The notes under the pieces: model-generated
Database searches by the model: none
What the model saw: the letters and a program-made list of their open reading frames with translations, nothing else
What the model was told of the DNA's origin: nothing
DNA from: Closterium sp. NIES-65
Taxonomy: Eukaryota > Streptophyta > Zygnematophyceae > Desmidiales > Closteriaceae
Length of the DNA stretch: 64,000 nucleotides
Assembly: GCA_948144175.1 (NCBI GenBank)
Contig: CANXME010001298.1
Span: 865,114 to 929,113 of the forward strand
Direction: 5' to 3'
Program-made: the position numbers and the translations under genes
In this document: piece after piece, positions 17,318 through 28,900 of the stretch
Position numbering within the stretch: the stretch's first letter is position 1
Layout of the letters: every line of letters starts with the position of its first letter

Positions 17318-20300
17318 CTACAACAAGTGGGGCAAAAGGGGCACTAGCCCCAACAAAGTACAGAAGCGCTGATGATCACCAGGCTGAAGTGCCTTGGTGA
17401 ATGTATCAGCGGTGTTGGCCTGAGAGGCCACGTAGCGCAGACGAAGCTGACCACGCTGCTGCAGCTCACGAGCAAGGAAGTAACGGAGAGCGATGTGCTT
17501 CATTCTGTGCTCCAGTCTGTGCTCCTCACACAAGGCAATGGCAGCCTTGTTGTCGACGTACAACACTGGAGGAGAACTAGGCCGCTCTCCAAGGTCGGTC
17601 AGCAGGTAGGTGAGCCAGCGTAACTCCTGTGCAGCCATGGCTGTGGCGTAGATCTCAGCCTCACAACTGGAGCTGAGAACTGAAGACGAACGAGTAGAGC
17701 GCCACAAAACTGAAGCAGAGCCAAGGCTGAAGGTGTAACCCTGTGACGACCACTGAGTAGCCTGGTCGTCAACCCAAGAAGCGTCTGAGTGCCCAGTGAG
17801 AACAACTAAGCTCCCTCCTCCAAGCACGAGCCCCATGCCTGATGTACTGCACAAGTAGCGCAATACCCTCTTTGCAGCATCCCAGTGCACCTTTCGGTGA
17901 TGACCAGGAGCCACGTAGCGAGCCAGAAGGCCAAGAGGGTATGCTAGGTCAAGACGAGTGCAAGTCATCAGGTACATGAGGCAACCAACTAACTCTGGGT
18001 AAGGACCACTCGACTCTACGGACTCATCCGAAGGCAGAGCTGAGAACGAGTGACCTATAGCCAGAGGAGTGGCCTGTGCTGAAGACCACGTGAAGCCGAA
18101 GCGCTGAAGGACCTGCTGCACCATGTGTGACTGAGTCAGGGTAATGGTGCGGCGTGCTCTGTCCCGGGTGATCTGCAAGCCAAGGTAGCTGCGCAGTTCA
18201 CCCAGGTCTGTGCACGTGTGTCTCTTCTGCAGCTCTGACTTCACGTGGGCGAGAGACTCAGTGTCAGCTGTGGCAAAGACCAAGTCGTCGACGTACACGA
18301 GGATGTAGAACAGCGGCAACGAAGTGTCAGTGCGTAGAAACAGCGACGGGTCAGCAGTAGAAGGAGAGAACCCAAGTGCCGCAAGAGTAGTCCTCAGTGT
18401 GTCGTGCCACTCACGTGGCGCCTGGCGGAGACCGTAGATCGGCCTCCGGAGGCTCCACTGGGTACAAGGAGGGAACGACTCGGTGAAGCCAGGAGGGCGG
18501 AGCAGCCAGATCTCCTCGTGCAGACTGCCCTGCAAGAAAGCTGTGCTGAAGTCAAGAGAGTGAAGCTCGTAGTCACGCTGAGTAGCAACGTGCAGTAGTA
18601 CCCGAAGAGTGGTCATCTTCGGGGTGGGGGAGAAGGTCTGAAAGAAGTCTACTCCCTCTCGCTGACTGAAGCCTCGAGCAACGTAACGAGCCTTGAAGAC
18701 AGGCGGAGAACAAACCGCTTCACCCTGTAAATCCACATGCCACCGACGATGTTCGCCCCAGGTGGGGGAACCTCGTCGACGTAGGTGCCTGTGGACTTCC
18801 AGGAAGCCATCTCTATGTCTATGGCTGACTGCCACTGTGAGGAGTAGGGACCCTCGATCGCCTCAGCGTACGATCGAGGAGTCGGGATGTCTGGTGCATC
18901 CAGGTCTCCCTCAGGGGCAACTAGCATGGACACGAGATGGGGCGCAGCGGCTGCAAGACACTCAAGATCCTCCTGTCTGTCCTCAAGGACGTCCGTGCTA
19001 AGAGCACACTCACCCTCGACAGACGGAGGACACACAGACTCAGAATCAGCAACAAGACTGGCAGCGTATTCTAGACGACAGCGAGCAGCAAAGTCGACAA
19101 GCTCAGCAACTAGGGCAGACGCAGTAGCAGACTCAAACGAAGGGTCAGTGACAGCCGTGACGAGGAGGCGCGTGACAGTAGGACTGGCAACACAAAGAGA
19201 GTCAGACTCCGGGTCAGCAAGAGCAGGAAGAGAGGACTCAGGAGGAGACGGAAGAGGGACACACTGTGGAGCAGTGGAGGGATGCAGTGACATCCGGTGT
19301 GTGCCAGGGACTGGTGGCGGACGCTCACGCGGAGAACGGCGACTGGTGGAAGTAGCACGAACAGGTGAGTCAGGACGGGACACAGGCGACACAGGGCGAG
19401 ACTCAGGCTGACGATGCTCTGTGAGACCGCCTGTAGGACCAGTGTAGGGAGAAGGACGAGGAAGTGGCGAGGCAGGTGGTAGCTGTGACTGCGACTGGAC
19501 CGGAGGAGGACACTCTACAGAGGGAGGGGGACCAGGCGGAGGCGACAGACCAAGAATCTGCTGAAGGAGTGGAACGAAGTACGGCCGCGGCTACGAGGTG
19601 CCCCCTGCAGCAGCAGAGACAGCACCAGAACCTCCAGCAGCTCCTGCAGCACCCCCAGCACCTCCAACGCCCGGGTCTGCAGCACCAGTAGCAACCCCAA
19701 CCCCAGGGTCCGCAGCACCAGCAGCAGCTCCAACGCCCGGGTCCGCAGCACCAGCAGCAGCTCCAACGCCCGGGTCTGCAGCACCAGCAGCAGCTCCAAC
19801 GCCCGGGTCCGCAGCACCAGTAGCAACCCCAACTCCAAGGTCCACATCACCAGCAGCAGCTCCAACGCCCGGGTCCGCAGCACCAGCAGCAGCTCCAACG
19901 CCCGGGTCTGCAGCACCAGCAGCAGCTCCAACGCCCGGGTCTGCAGCACCAGCAGCAGCTCCAACGCCCGGGTCCGCAGCACCAGCAGCAGCTCCTACGC
20001 CCGGGTCTGTAGCATCAGCAGCAGCTCCAACTCCCGGGTTCGCAGCACCAGCAGCAGGGTCCGCGACACTAGGAGCGCCACTCCTGAGACTGCAGCGCCG
20101 TGCGTACCACTCATGAAGACGCTGGGGAGAGGGCAGCTCCCGCCTAGGAGAGGAAGCACGAGCACCAGCTCCAGCAGCACTCCTAGCTCCAGAAGCACCT
20201 CTCCTGAAGCTGCAGTACTGTAAGTACCACTCACGCAGCTGCTGTGAGGAGAGAGCTCCTCCAGGCGTCGCACTCCCAGGCTCAGCACCCCCAGACTCAG

Positions 20301-23300
20301 CACCCCCAGACTCAGCACAAGCAGGCTACGTACCCCCAGGCTCAGCACCCCCAGGCCTAGTACCTCCAGACTCCGCACCCCCAGGCTCAGCACCCCCAGT
20401 CTCCGCAACCCCAGGCTCCTCACGCTCAGGCTCAGCACCCCGAGCAGGGCGAGAGTCGACAGCTACCTCAACAGGCTCAACCGGGTCTACCTGGGACACA
20501 CCTGAGGGAGCGGCACCCTGAGGGGGGAGGGGGTCTATCACAGGAGCACCTGGCGCGAGGAAGAGAGGCGGGGGAGGGAGCGGGGCAGTACGGTAGGGGA
20601 AGAGGCGGTAGAAGGGTACCGACTCGTCAAAGGTGACGTCCTGAGAGGCGAGGACACGGCGCGAGGTGGGGTGGTAAAACTGCCAACCAGACGTGTCCGG
20701 AACAAAGCCTAGGAAGACACACGGAACAGCGCGGGAGGAGAGCTTGTCCGCGGACGTATCGCGAACAAAAGCTCGGGATCCCGAGACCCGAAAACGCGAC
20801 GCATCGCCAACCTCTCCCGTCCAACGCAGTGTCGGGGAGGTCTCCATCAAGGAGACACGGGGCTAGAGGTTGAGCTGATGCGCAGCGTATCGGACCGCAA
20901 ACGGCCACAGAAAGTGGGGGGCAGCCGCATGGATCAAGGAGGTACGAGCGACCTCCATGACCAGGCCAATGCGGCGCTCAGCAACCCCATTCTGCTGTGG
21001 AGAGGCCGGAAGCGTGAACGACTGGCGGATGCCGTGCTCCGCACAGTAGGCTGCCAAGAGATCGGAGGAGAACTCACCACCTCTCAGAATGCAAGCGCAG
21101 GACAGGAAAGTCCGAGTGGAAACGCTCGCTGAGCTGAAGACGAGAAGCGCGGATCCAAGGGATCAAAACATCAGGGACCTCACCCTTGGTGCGCAAGGGG
21201 AAGACCGTGGTGTAGCACGAGTAGTCGTCAACAACTATCAGGAAGTACCTCTCCTGACCCTGACCACGGACGCGGGCGGGGCCCAACACGTCCATGTGGA
21301 GCGTCTACAAGGGAGCAGTCGTCGGGGGAAACGAGGAGGAGTGAGGAGCAACGCGCTGCCGCCCCTCGACACAGGGAAGGCAGGAAGGAGCAGGCGAGGG
21401 TGGGAGGGGAGGGAGAACTCTGGGAAGACCAGAGACAAGGTACCGTTTGTACATTGCCCGAAGGCGCTGCACGGACGGGTGACCAAGTCGGTGGTGCCAG
21501 AGGACGGTCTCGTGCGCCAGAGAGTGGCATGAGCAGGGGGCCGACAGCTGACCTAACGCAGACGCAGACGCAGCTACCTGAGGGGACTATGTAGTCAGTG
21601 TGTACAGGTCCGACCCCGGCTGCCGAGTGAAGGTCGCCAGGTGACGGCCCGTCCGAGCACACGTGCAGTGTGTCACGCGCTCGTAGGCAGGGGTGAACTG
21701 GTGGACACCCCTGTCCTAGAGCGCACTACCCGCCACCAAGTTCGTAGAGAACGAGAGGAGGTGGAGACCGGACAGTGTGCCCGACGGGACGGCCTGACAA
21801 GGGAGGATAGTGGAGGAGGTCGCAAGGACTGGACCCCCAGAGGGGTCAGCAAGAGAGACAGCAATGGGCCGAGCAAGCTGCTCAAGAGCCGTGCGGTCAC
21901 GAATGAAACAGCGAGAGGCACCTGAGTCTAGTGTAAAGGTGTGCAGTGTCGCAGTCGACTCAGTACCAGGGGGGGCAGACTCAACAGCACCTAGAGCAGC
22001 AGCCTCACCAGCACCTGGGGTAGCAGACACTCTAGCACCTAGAGCGGCAGCCTCACCGGGTCGAATGCCCGGGTCGGGCGGAACACGCAGGTACTGGGCA
22101 CCCTCTCCACTAATAGACATCACATACATGGCAGAGAGAATAGCATCAAAGTCTAGAGTAAAGATATCAATGTTTTGCCTCATCAGATCAGCCCAGCGGG
22201 GCAGCTCAGTGGCGTCAGGGAACTGAGTATGCCAAGCGTCGTCGAGGCGTGGGAAGCAGCGCTGCGTGGGGTGCGCCCTCCCACACGTCTGACCAGTGCG
22301 GTCACCAGTGCGGATGACGTACGTGCAGCTAAGGCCACCCCCCCCCCCCCCCCCCCCCCCCCCCGCCGTGCTGAGCGTACCACTCACGGAGCTCCTGGGG
22401 CGACGGAGAGTGCTGCAGGCTCTGGCCACCGCCAGTGCCTCCACGACCACCACCGCCGCCGCCACCTCCTCGACCACCTCCTCCCCTGCCGCCGCCGCGC
22501 CCACCGCCGCCCCCACCACCGCCCCCGCCCCTGCCACCTCCCCCGCCGCTGCCGCCACCACCCCCACCGCTGCCACTAGCGCCCCCAGTCCCACCACCAC
22601 TCCCACCGCTGCCACCACCCCCACCACCGCCTCCCCCGCCGTCACCTCCGCCTCCCTTGCCCCCTTTGCCCTTGCCGCTGCGGCGCCCGCTCGAAGCAGA
22701 CGCAGCCCCGACCTTCTCAGAACCAAGGAGGTCGACAGCAGAAGCAGAGGCTACAGAGGGAAGAAGGGGGGAAGGGGAACACCCCTCAAAGAAAGGGGTG
22801 CGGGGGTCGCCACGAGAGGCACCTACAGCGACTATGCTAGCCTCAGCTGCAAGCAGTTCCTTCTCGAGGAGGGCAATGGTGAGCTCAGTGGGGCAGCGAG
22901 CTAGGAAGTGATCCCTGACAGCACGCAGAGTGTCAGGGAGGCGGGTGACTAGGTGGTAGAGAGTGAGCCAAAGCGGGGGAGGGTTCTTGGCAAGGAACTC
23001 GTCGGGCATGGCGGCACGGAAGCAGGCCTCACTAGTACGGAGGTGCGTGATGAGGTCAGCGACTGTGTGGAACGAGGCCAGGTCAGGAAACAGGTAGGGG
23101 AGTGAGAGACGGCCTAGCGTAGCAGAGGCAGGTGAGGAGTAGCGGGCAACGACAGCGGTGTACAGTGCCTGTGCAGTCTTGTGCTGGCCAAAGTGCTCGC
23201 GCTCATCTATCGGCAGGAAGTTGCGAATAGCGAAGCGAGCGTGGGCGTCACGAGTCTGCCACTGTGAGCGGGCAGTGCTGTCAGTAGTAGCAGCAGGAGC

Positions 23301-23444
23301 AGTAGCATGGCCTAGGGCGTGATCGTACAGTGAGATGTCCTCCTTGGCAGTGAGCTGTAGGAAGAGGTGTAGGTCATCTAGCCAGGTTTCGAACTTCACT
23401 GGGCGGCCCTCAGCATCGAAGGCTAGTACAGGAGGGCTAGCCAT
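17318..23444 (-). pseudogene. E4 copia polyprotein remnant
   Basis: It starts at an ATG giving MASPPVLAFDAEGR, the family-A N-terminus. Recognisable parts are Gag with a Gly-rich block, a C-X13-C-X3-H-X4-C knuckle (CTYVIRTGDRTGQTC), protease FTLDSGASRCFI, integrase (MDVLGP, PQQNGVAERRIG), RT with YVDDLVF near 18,290 and RNase H to the end. The integrase-RT linker carries an 11-residue repeat instead of PGGAE. Several breaks are present and one part of the integrase is poorly kept. Confidence 0.88.
19620..20070 (-). repeat. 33-bp tandem repeat in the E4 integrase-RT linker
   Basis: About 13 units (plus-strand CCAACGCCCGGGTCCGCAGC with GCACCAGCAGCAGCT) encode an 11-residue motif around GADPGVGAAAG. 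The unit differs from the 15-bp PGGAE unit of E3, E5 and E6 although the location within the polyprotein is similar. Confidence 0.88.
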
Positions 23445-23519
23445 AGAAGTAGTAGGAGCAGAGGTAGAGTAGTAGTAGTAGCAGTAGGTGCACCCCAAAA
23501 ACAGTAGTGCGGCTCGGTC

Positions 23520-24120
23520 CAGCACGGGCGGCGCGGCTCGGTTCAGGTAGGGCGGCTCGGTCCAGTACGGACGGCACGGCTCGGTTCAGGTAGGGCGGCG
23601 CGGCTCGGGTAGGGTGGCGCGGCTAGGTTCGGGCGGCGCGGCTCGGTTCGGGCTGGGCGGCTCGGTTCGGGCAACTCGGTTCGGGCTTGGCGGCTCGGTT
23701 TGGGCTGCTCGGTTCGGGCGGCTCGTTCTGGCGGGGCCGTAGGTGTCGCGTGCGGGGTGCTAAGGGGCGGCGCGTGGGGTCGAGGGGGCCGACGGGGCCG
23801 CTAAGGAGTGGGTGCGCGCGGGGCATACGGGGCCGACGGGGCCTCTAAGCGGGTCGCGCGCGGGGTCGACGGGGCCGGCGGGGCCTCTAAGGGGCGGCGC
23901 GCGGGGTCGACGGGGCCAGCGGGGCCTCTAAGGGGCGGTGCGCAGGGCCGACGGGGCCTCTAAGGGGCGGCGCGCGGGTCGCTAAGGGGCAGGTCGCGGG
24001 TCGCGGGGCCTTAGGAGGCCGTGAAAACGAGGCGCACGAGGGCGCTAGGGGGGAGGCGCTCGAGGGCGCTCCGACAGTGGGGCGCACGAGGGCGCTAGTA
24101 AGCAGCAGTATTGGTGGGCC
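23520..24120 (-). repeat. GC-rich 5' leader of E4
   Basis: GGCGGCTCGGTTCGGG-type units (about 23,520-23,730) are followed by GGGGCCTCTAAGGGGCGGCG-type units (about 23,760-24,000). It lies between the primer site (about 24,145-24,159) and the Gag start. No coding function is supported. Confidence 0.8.
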
Positions 24121-24159
24121 CTAAGAATCGGTCCTAGCGGAGGACCTGCTCTGATACCA

Positions 24160-24284
24160 TGTTACGAAGGAAAAGTGATTGCACTATGAAAGTTGGAGTA
24201 CAGGTAGGAAACCCTAACTTTGTGTACCCCCTAAAGGCTAACCCACTATAGCCTACACAATAATGACACATATAGTATTTGACA
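24160..24284 (-). repeat. 5' LTR of E4
   Basis: 125 bp, partner of 16,963-17,087. It is followed by ATGAA, the target duplication. Confidence 0.93.
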
Positions 24285-25644
24285 ATGAAGCCCGACGAAA
24301 AGAGAATGGTTTTTATCAATCGTTGTCGCGGACAGGGAGACAGACTTCTTCGATGCGGCGGATCAATCTTCGAAGAAGCCTTCGTGACAGTTGTCATCTC
24401 TGGCCTCGGTCCTCATTGGCGCTCCACTCGAGCTATCCTCCGAGCTCACGAAAAGATATCCGAAGCAGCCCTCTGCGCTGAAATTCACGCTGAACAGCAG
24501 GACATGGACCTACACAAAGAACGACACAAGAAAAGCACGTGAGTACCTGAGTTCGCGTTCCACACTCAACGACGTTACAACAACAACAATCGACAGAACA
24601 AACATCAAACTCAACAGTACGTACCGCCGTTCCGCCATCTCTGCAAGACGTCAGGACATCCTCGCACACACTGCCCGAATCAGCAGTAGTCAACGCCGCC
24701 GCAACATAAACTTCGTCCTTCAAGCAGTCAAGTTACTTCTACACAAGCGCATCCCACCAGTCAAGTACAGTCCTCGACAACATCAACGACAGAACCTGCA
24801 CAAGGCGCAAGAAACATCGTAAGCTGCATGGCAAGAACAACAGATTCTTGTATCACCGGATCACCACCCTACTACTCACTAGAAGAACAGCTCGACGAAA
24901 GCACCCCTCTTCGCGAATCACCGGAGCCCAACCTATGGAAACGGAGCCATCGCCCAGAGCGAGCCATCCAGGAAAGACACCTGGTTCTTGGACAGCTGTT
25001 ACGGACAGCATATGTGCTCCTTAGGTCGCTTCGTTCAACGGGAACACCAACTGCAGCGCGAAGTCGTCGTCAACGTCGCCAACAATCAGAACCTGCGCAC
25101 ACGATGACAGTGGATAGTTCAACTTGCGAGAAACCAATGTCATCCTGCAAATGTCAAAGGTCTTAACCGCAGAAGGACTCGGCTACAACTTATTCAGCAT
25201 CAGTCAACTAATGGCGACGAGAATCCATCTCTAAGCAGACAGCACCACCCAGGAGTTCAAGCTGTACCCAGGAGGTGGACTATACATTGGGAAGGCAGTA
25301 CTAAAGAACAATGTCTTCGTCCTCGACTTTGTCCCAGACCAAGGCACCGCCGACAGCGACAGAATCGGCAACGACACCCACCGGATCTCGACCCCGACTT
25401 CAGCCCCGGCGGCTTCTGGTATTCGCACACTATACCTGAAGCAGAACGAACGAGGGCGTTAATGAAAATCCAACAAACACCGGCAGTAGCAGCGACAACA
25501 GAGGCAACAGCAGAGACAATATCGACAGTCATAGAGACAACACCGGCAGCAGCAGAGACAACATCGGCAGCAGCAGAGACAACACCGGCAGCATCGAGAC
25601 AACATCGGCAGCAGCAGAGACAACATCGGCAGCAGCAGAGGCAA

Positions 25645-25776
25645 TGAGAAAACTGAAACGAAAATGAATGAACTATGAATGAAGTGAGTACAAATAGGAA
25701 ACCCTGATTGGGTTGTACCCCCTATGGGATACCCCACTATAGCCTACACAACAGCATAAGCTATAATGTTCTGACA
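25645..25776 (-). repeat. 3' LTR of E5
   Basis: TGAGAAAACTG...ATGTTCTGACA in plus orientation, 132 bp, three differences from the partner. Confidence 0.93.
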
Positions 25777-25987
25777 CACCCCCATAGGCAAAGTGGGGGA
25801 GAACAGGGGGTCACAAGACCAGTCAAGCAAAGCAAAGCAAAGCAAAGCTCGGGGTGGATCACAAAGTCACCACACATTCTGAGCACAAGTTCAAGGCCAC
25901 AAGGCCAGTTCACATGCAGGAGTACATATATATATAAAGCTAGACAAGCAAGAGCAGGTATATATATATGTAACAGTACAAGCAAGG

Positions 25988-28900
25988 TCAAGAGGTGAGC
26001 AAGTGAGGCAAGACAGAGACAAGACCCAGCTGAGTGCAGAAGCGCCGATGATCACAAGGCGCAAGTGCCTTGGTGAAAACATCAGCAGTGTTGGCCTCAG
26101 AGGCCACGTACGCAAGCCGCAACTGACCACCGTGCTGAAGCTCACGAGCAAGGAAGTAGCGGAGAGCAATGTGCTTCGTTCTGTGCTCCAGTCGCTGCTC
26201 TCGACACAAGGCCAGCATGGCCTTGTTGTCTACGTACAGGACTGGAGGAGAACGAGGCGGCTCTCCAAAGTCGGTCAGCAGGTAGGTGAGCCAGCGAAGC
26301 TCCTGTGCAGCCATGGCCCCAGCGTAGATCTCAGCCTCACGACTGGAGCCAAGAACAGAAGACGAGCGAGTAGCCCGCCACGAAACAGAGCCAGAACCAA
26401 GGCTGAAGGTGTAACCCTGTGACGACCGCTGTGTAGCCTGGTCCTTAGCCCAGGAAGCGTCTGCGTGCCCAGTGAGGACCACTGGACTGCGCCCTCCAAG
26501 CACTAGCCCCATGCGCGACGTGCTGCACAAGTAGCGCAACACCCTCTTCGCTGCAGCCATGTGCTCTGGTCGGTGTCTCCCAGGAGCAACATAGCGTGCG
26601 AGAATGCTAAGAGGGTATGCAAGGTCAGGTCGTGTGCAGGTCATCACGTACATGAGGCAGCCAACAAGCTCTGGATACGGGCCACTCGACTCTACAGACT
26701 CATCCGAAGGCAGAGCTGAGAGTGAGTGGCGAGTAGGCAGAGGAGTGGCCTGAGGCGAGGAGTACGTGAAGCCGAAGCGCTGAAGGACCTGCTGCACCAT
26801 GTGTGACTGAGTCAGGGTAGTGGTGCGGCGTGCTCTGTCCCGGGTGATCTGCAAGCCAAGGTAGCTGCGCAGTTCACCCAGGTCTGCGCACGTGTGTCTC
26901 TTCTGCAGCTCGGACTTCACGTAGGCGAGTCCAGCAGTGGCAAAGACCAAGTCGTTGACGTACACGAGGATGCAGAAAGGCAGCAGAGAGGTGTTGGTGC
27001 GCAGAAACAGCGATGGGTCGGCTGTAGAAGGAGCAAACCCAAGAGCCGCAAGAGTAGTCCTCAGTGTGTCGTGCCACTCACGGGGCGCCTGGCGGAGACC
27101 GTAGACTGGGCGCCGGAGACTCCACTGGGTACCAGGAGGGAACGACCTAGTGAAGCTAGGTGGGAGACGCAGCCAGATCTCCTCGTGCAGGCTGCCCTGC
27201 AGGAAAGCTGTGTTGAAGTCGAGGGAGTGCAGCTCGTAGTCACGGTGAGCGGCAACGTGCAGTAGCACCCGAAGAGTGGTCATCTTCGGGGTGGGAGAGA
27301 AGGTCTGAAAGTAGTCAACTCCCTGCCGCTGACTGAAGCCACGAGCCACGTACCGTGCCTTGAAGACAGGCGGAGAACCCGGCGGCCGCTTCATCCTGAA
27401 AATCCACATGCCACTGACGATGTTCGCCCCAGGAGGGGGGACAGCGTCAACGTAGGTGCCTGTGGACTTCCAGGACGCCATCTCTGCATCCATAGCTGCC
27501 TGCCACTGAGAGGATTAGGGACCCTCTATCGCCTCCGCGTAAGAGCGCGGAGTCGGGATGTCAAGTGCATCCGGGTCTCCCTCAGGGGTAAGTAGTACGG
27601 ACACGAGATGAGGTGAAGCAGCGGCCAAGCACTGGAACTCCTCCTGCCTGTCCTCAAGGACGTCCGAGCCAAGGGCACACTCACCCCCGACGGACGGAGG
27701 ACAGACAGACTCAGACTCAGCGACAAGACTAGCAGCGTAGTCTAGGCGACAGCGAGCAGCAAAGTCGACGAGCTCAGCAACTAGGGCAGACGCAGCAGTG
27801 GACTCGAAAGAAGGGTCAGTGACGACAATTGCAAGGAGACGCGTGACAGTAGGACTGCCAGCACGAAGAGAGTCCGACTCTGGGTCGGCAAGAGGAGGAA
27901 GAGAGGACGTAGGAGGAGAAGGCAAAAGGGCACGCAGAGGAGCAGTGGACGGACGTAGAGACATCCGGTGCGTGCCAGGGACAGGAGGAGGACACTGACG
28001 CGAACCGCGACCACTAGTGCGAGCAGCACGAACAGGCGACGCAGGACGAGACGCAGGCTCACGACGCTCAGCAAGACCTCCAGTAGGACCAGTGTAGGGA
28101 GAGGGAGCAGGGAGAGGGGAGGCAGGCTGTAACTGTATCTGTGAGTGGACAGGCTGCGGACACTCTAAAGAAGGAGGAGGACCCGTAGAAGGTGGAAGAC
28201 CAAGAACCTGCTGCAGGAGTGGAACGAAGTACGGTCGAGGCCGCGCGGCGACGCCAGACACAGCAGGGACAGCACCAGTACCCCCAGAAGGAGCACCCGC
28301 TCCAGCAGCACCTCCAGCAGCTCCAGAACCTCCAGCAGCACCAGTAGTACCCCCAGCAGGACCGCAGGCAGGAGGCTCAGCACCAACGCCCGCAGCAGCA
28401 CCAGCTCCAGTCGAACCCGCAGGCCAAGCAGCTCCAGTACTCCCAGCACGAGCACCTCCGGGACCCGCAGCACCAGCACCCTCAGCAGTCGAAGAACCTC
28501 CAGCTCCAGCAGCACGCCTCCAGTGCCGTGCAAACCACTCGCGCAGCTCCGGGGGAGAGAGTGGCTCCCGACGAGACGAAGCCCCCAGAGGACCTCCACG
28601 CGTAGCACCTCCAGGCTCAGCACCCGTAGTCGCAGCACCCCTAGGCTCAGCACCCCCAGGCTCAGTACCCCCAACCACAGCACCCCCAGGCTCAGCACCC
28701 CTAGTCGCAGCACCCCCAGGCTCAGCACCCCCAGTCTCAGTACCCCCAGGCTCAGCACCCCCAGGCTCAGCACCCCCAGTATCAGCACCCTCAGCAGCAC
28801 CAGAGTCACCAGTAACCTCGACAGGCTCGACTGCGTCTACCTGGGACACACATGAAGGGGCAGGACCCTGAGGGGGGAGGGGGTCTACCGGGGGTGGACC

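Larger units (their letters stand above)
16963..24284 (-). mobile_element. E4: Ty1/copia family-A element, older and broken
   Basis: 7,322 bp with 125-bp LTRs (16,963-17,087 and 24,160-24,284) differing at 6 positions (4.8%). The target duplication ATGAA flanks it (16,958-16,962 and 24,285-24,289). The primer site TGGTATCAGAGCAGG and the purine tract are both present. It is inserted in the gag of element B. The polyprotein is broken in several places, so E4 is a fossil. Its LTR and its integrase-RT linker differ from E3, suggesting a subfamily. Confidence 0.93.
16117..24835 (+). pseudogene. element B gag remnant, interrupted by E4
   Basis: From the primer site TGGTATCAGAGC, a gag region begins near 16,177. 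It includes a copia-type Gag core (STPFDGKDFYTWSFEFE near 16,630, then a helical region with YNYLNNLYQATNS near 16,875). E4 interrupts it at 16,958-24,289, after which gag resumes and runs to a His/Cys-bearing nucleocapsid-like stretch near 24,630-24,680. It is broken in several places. It is unlike family-A Gag: there is no poly-Gly block and composition is more even, so B is a separate copia lineage. Confidence 0.75.

Noticed and set aside
22296-22911. Poly-Pro and poly-Thr/Ala frames opposite the Gag Gly block (also near 13,381 and 30,650)
   Set aside because: Antisense shadows of GGN codon runs.
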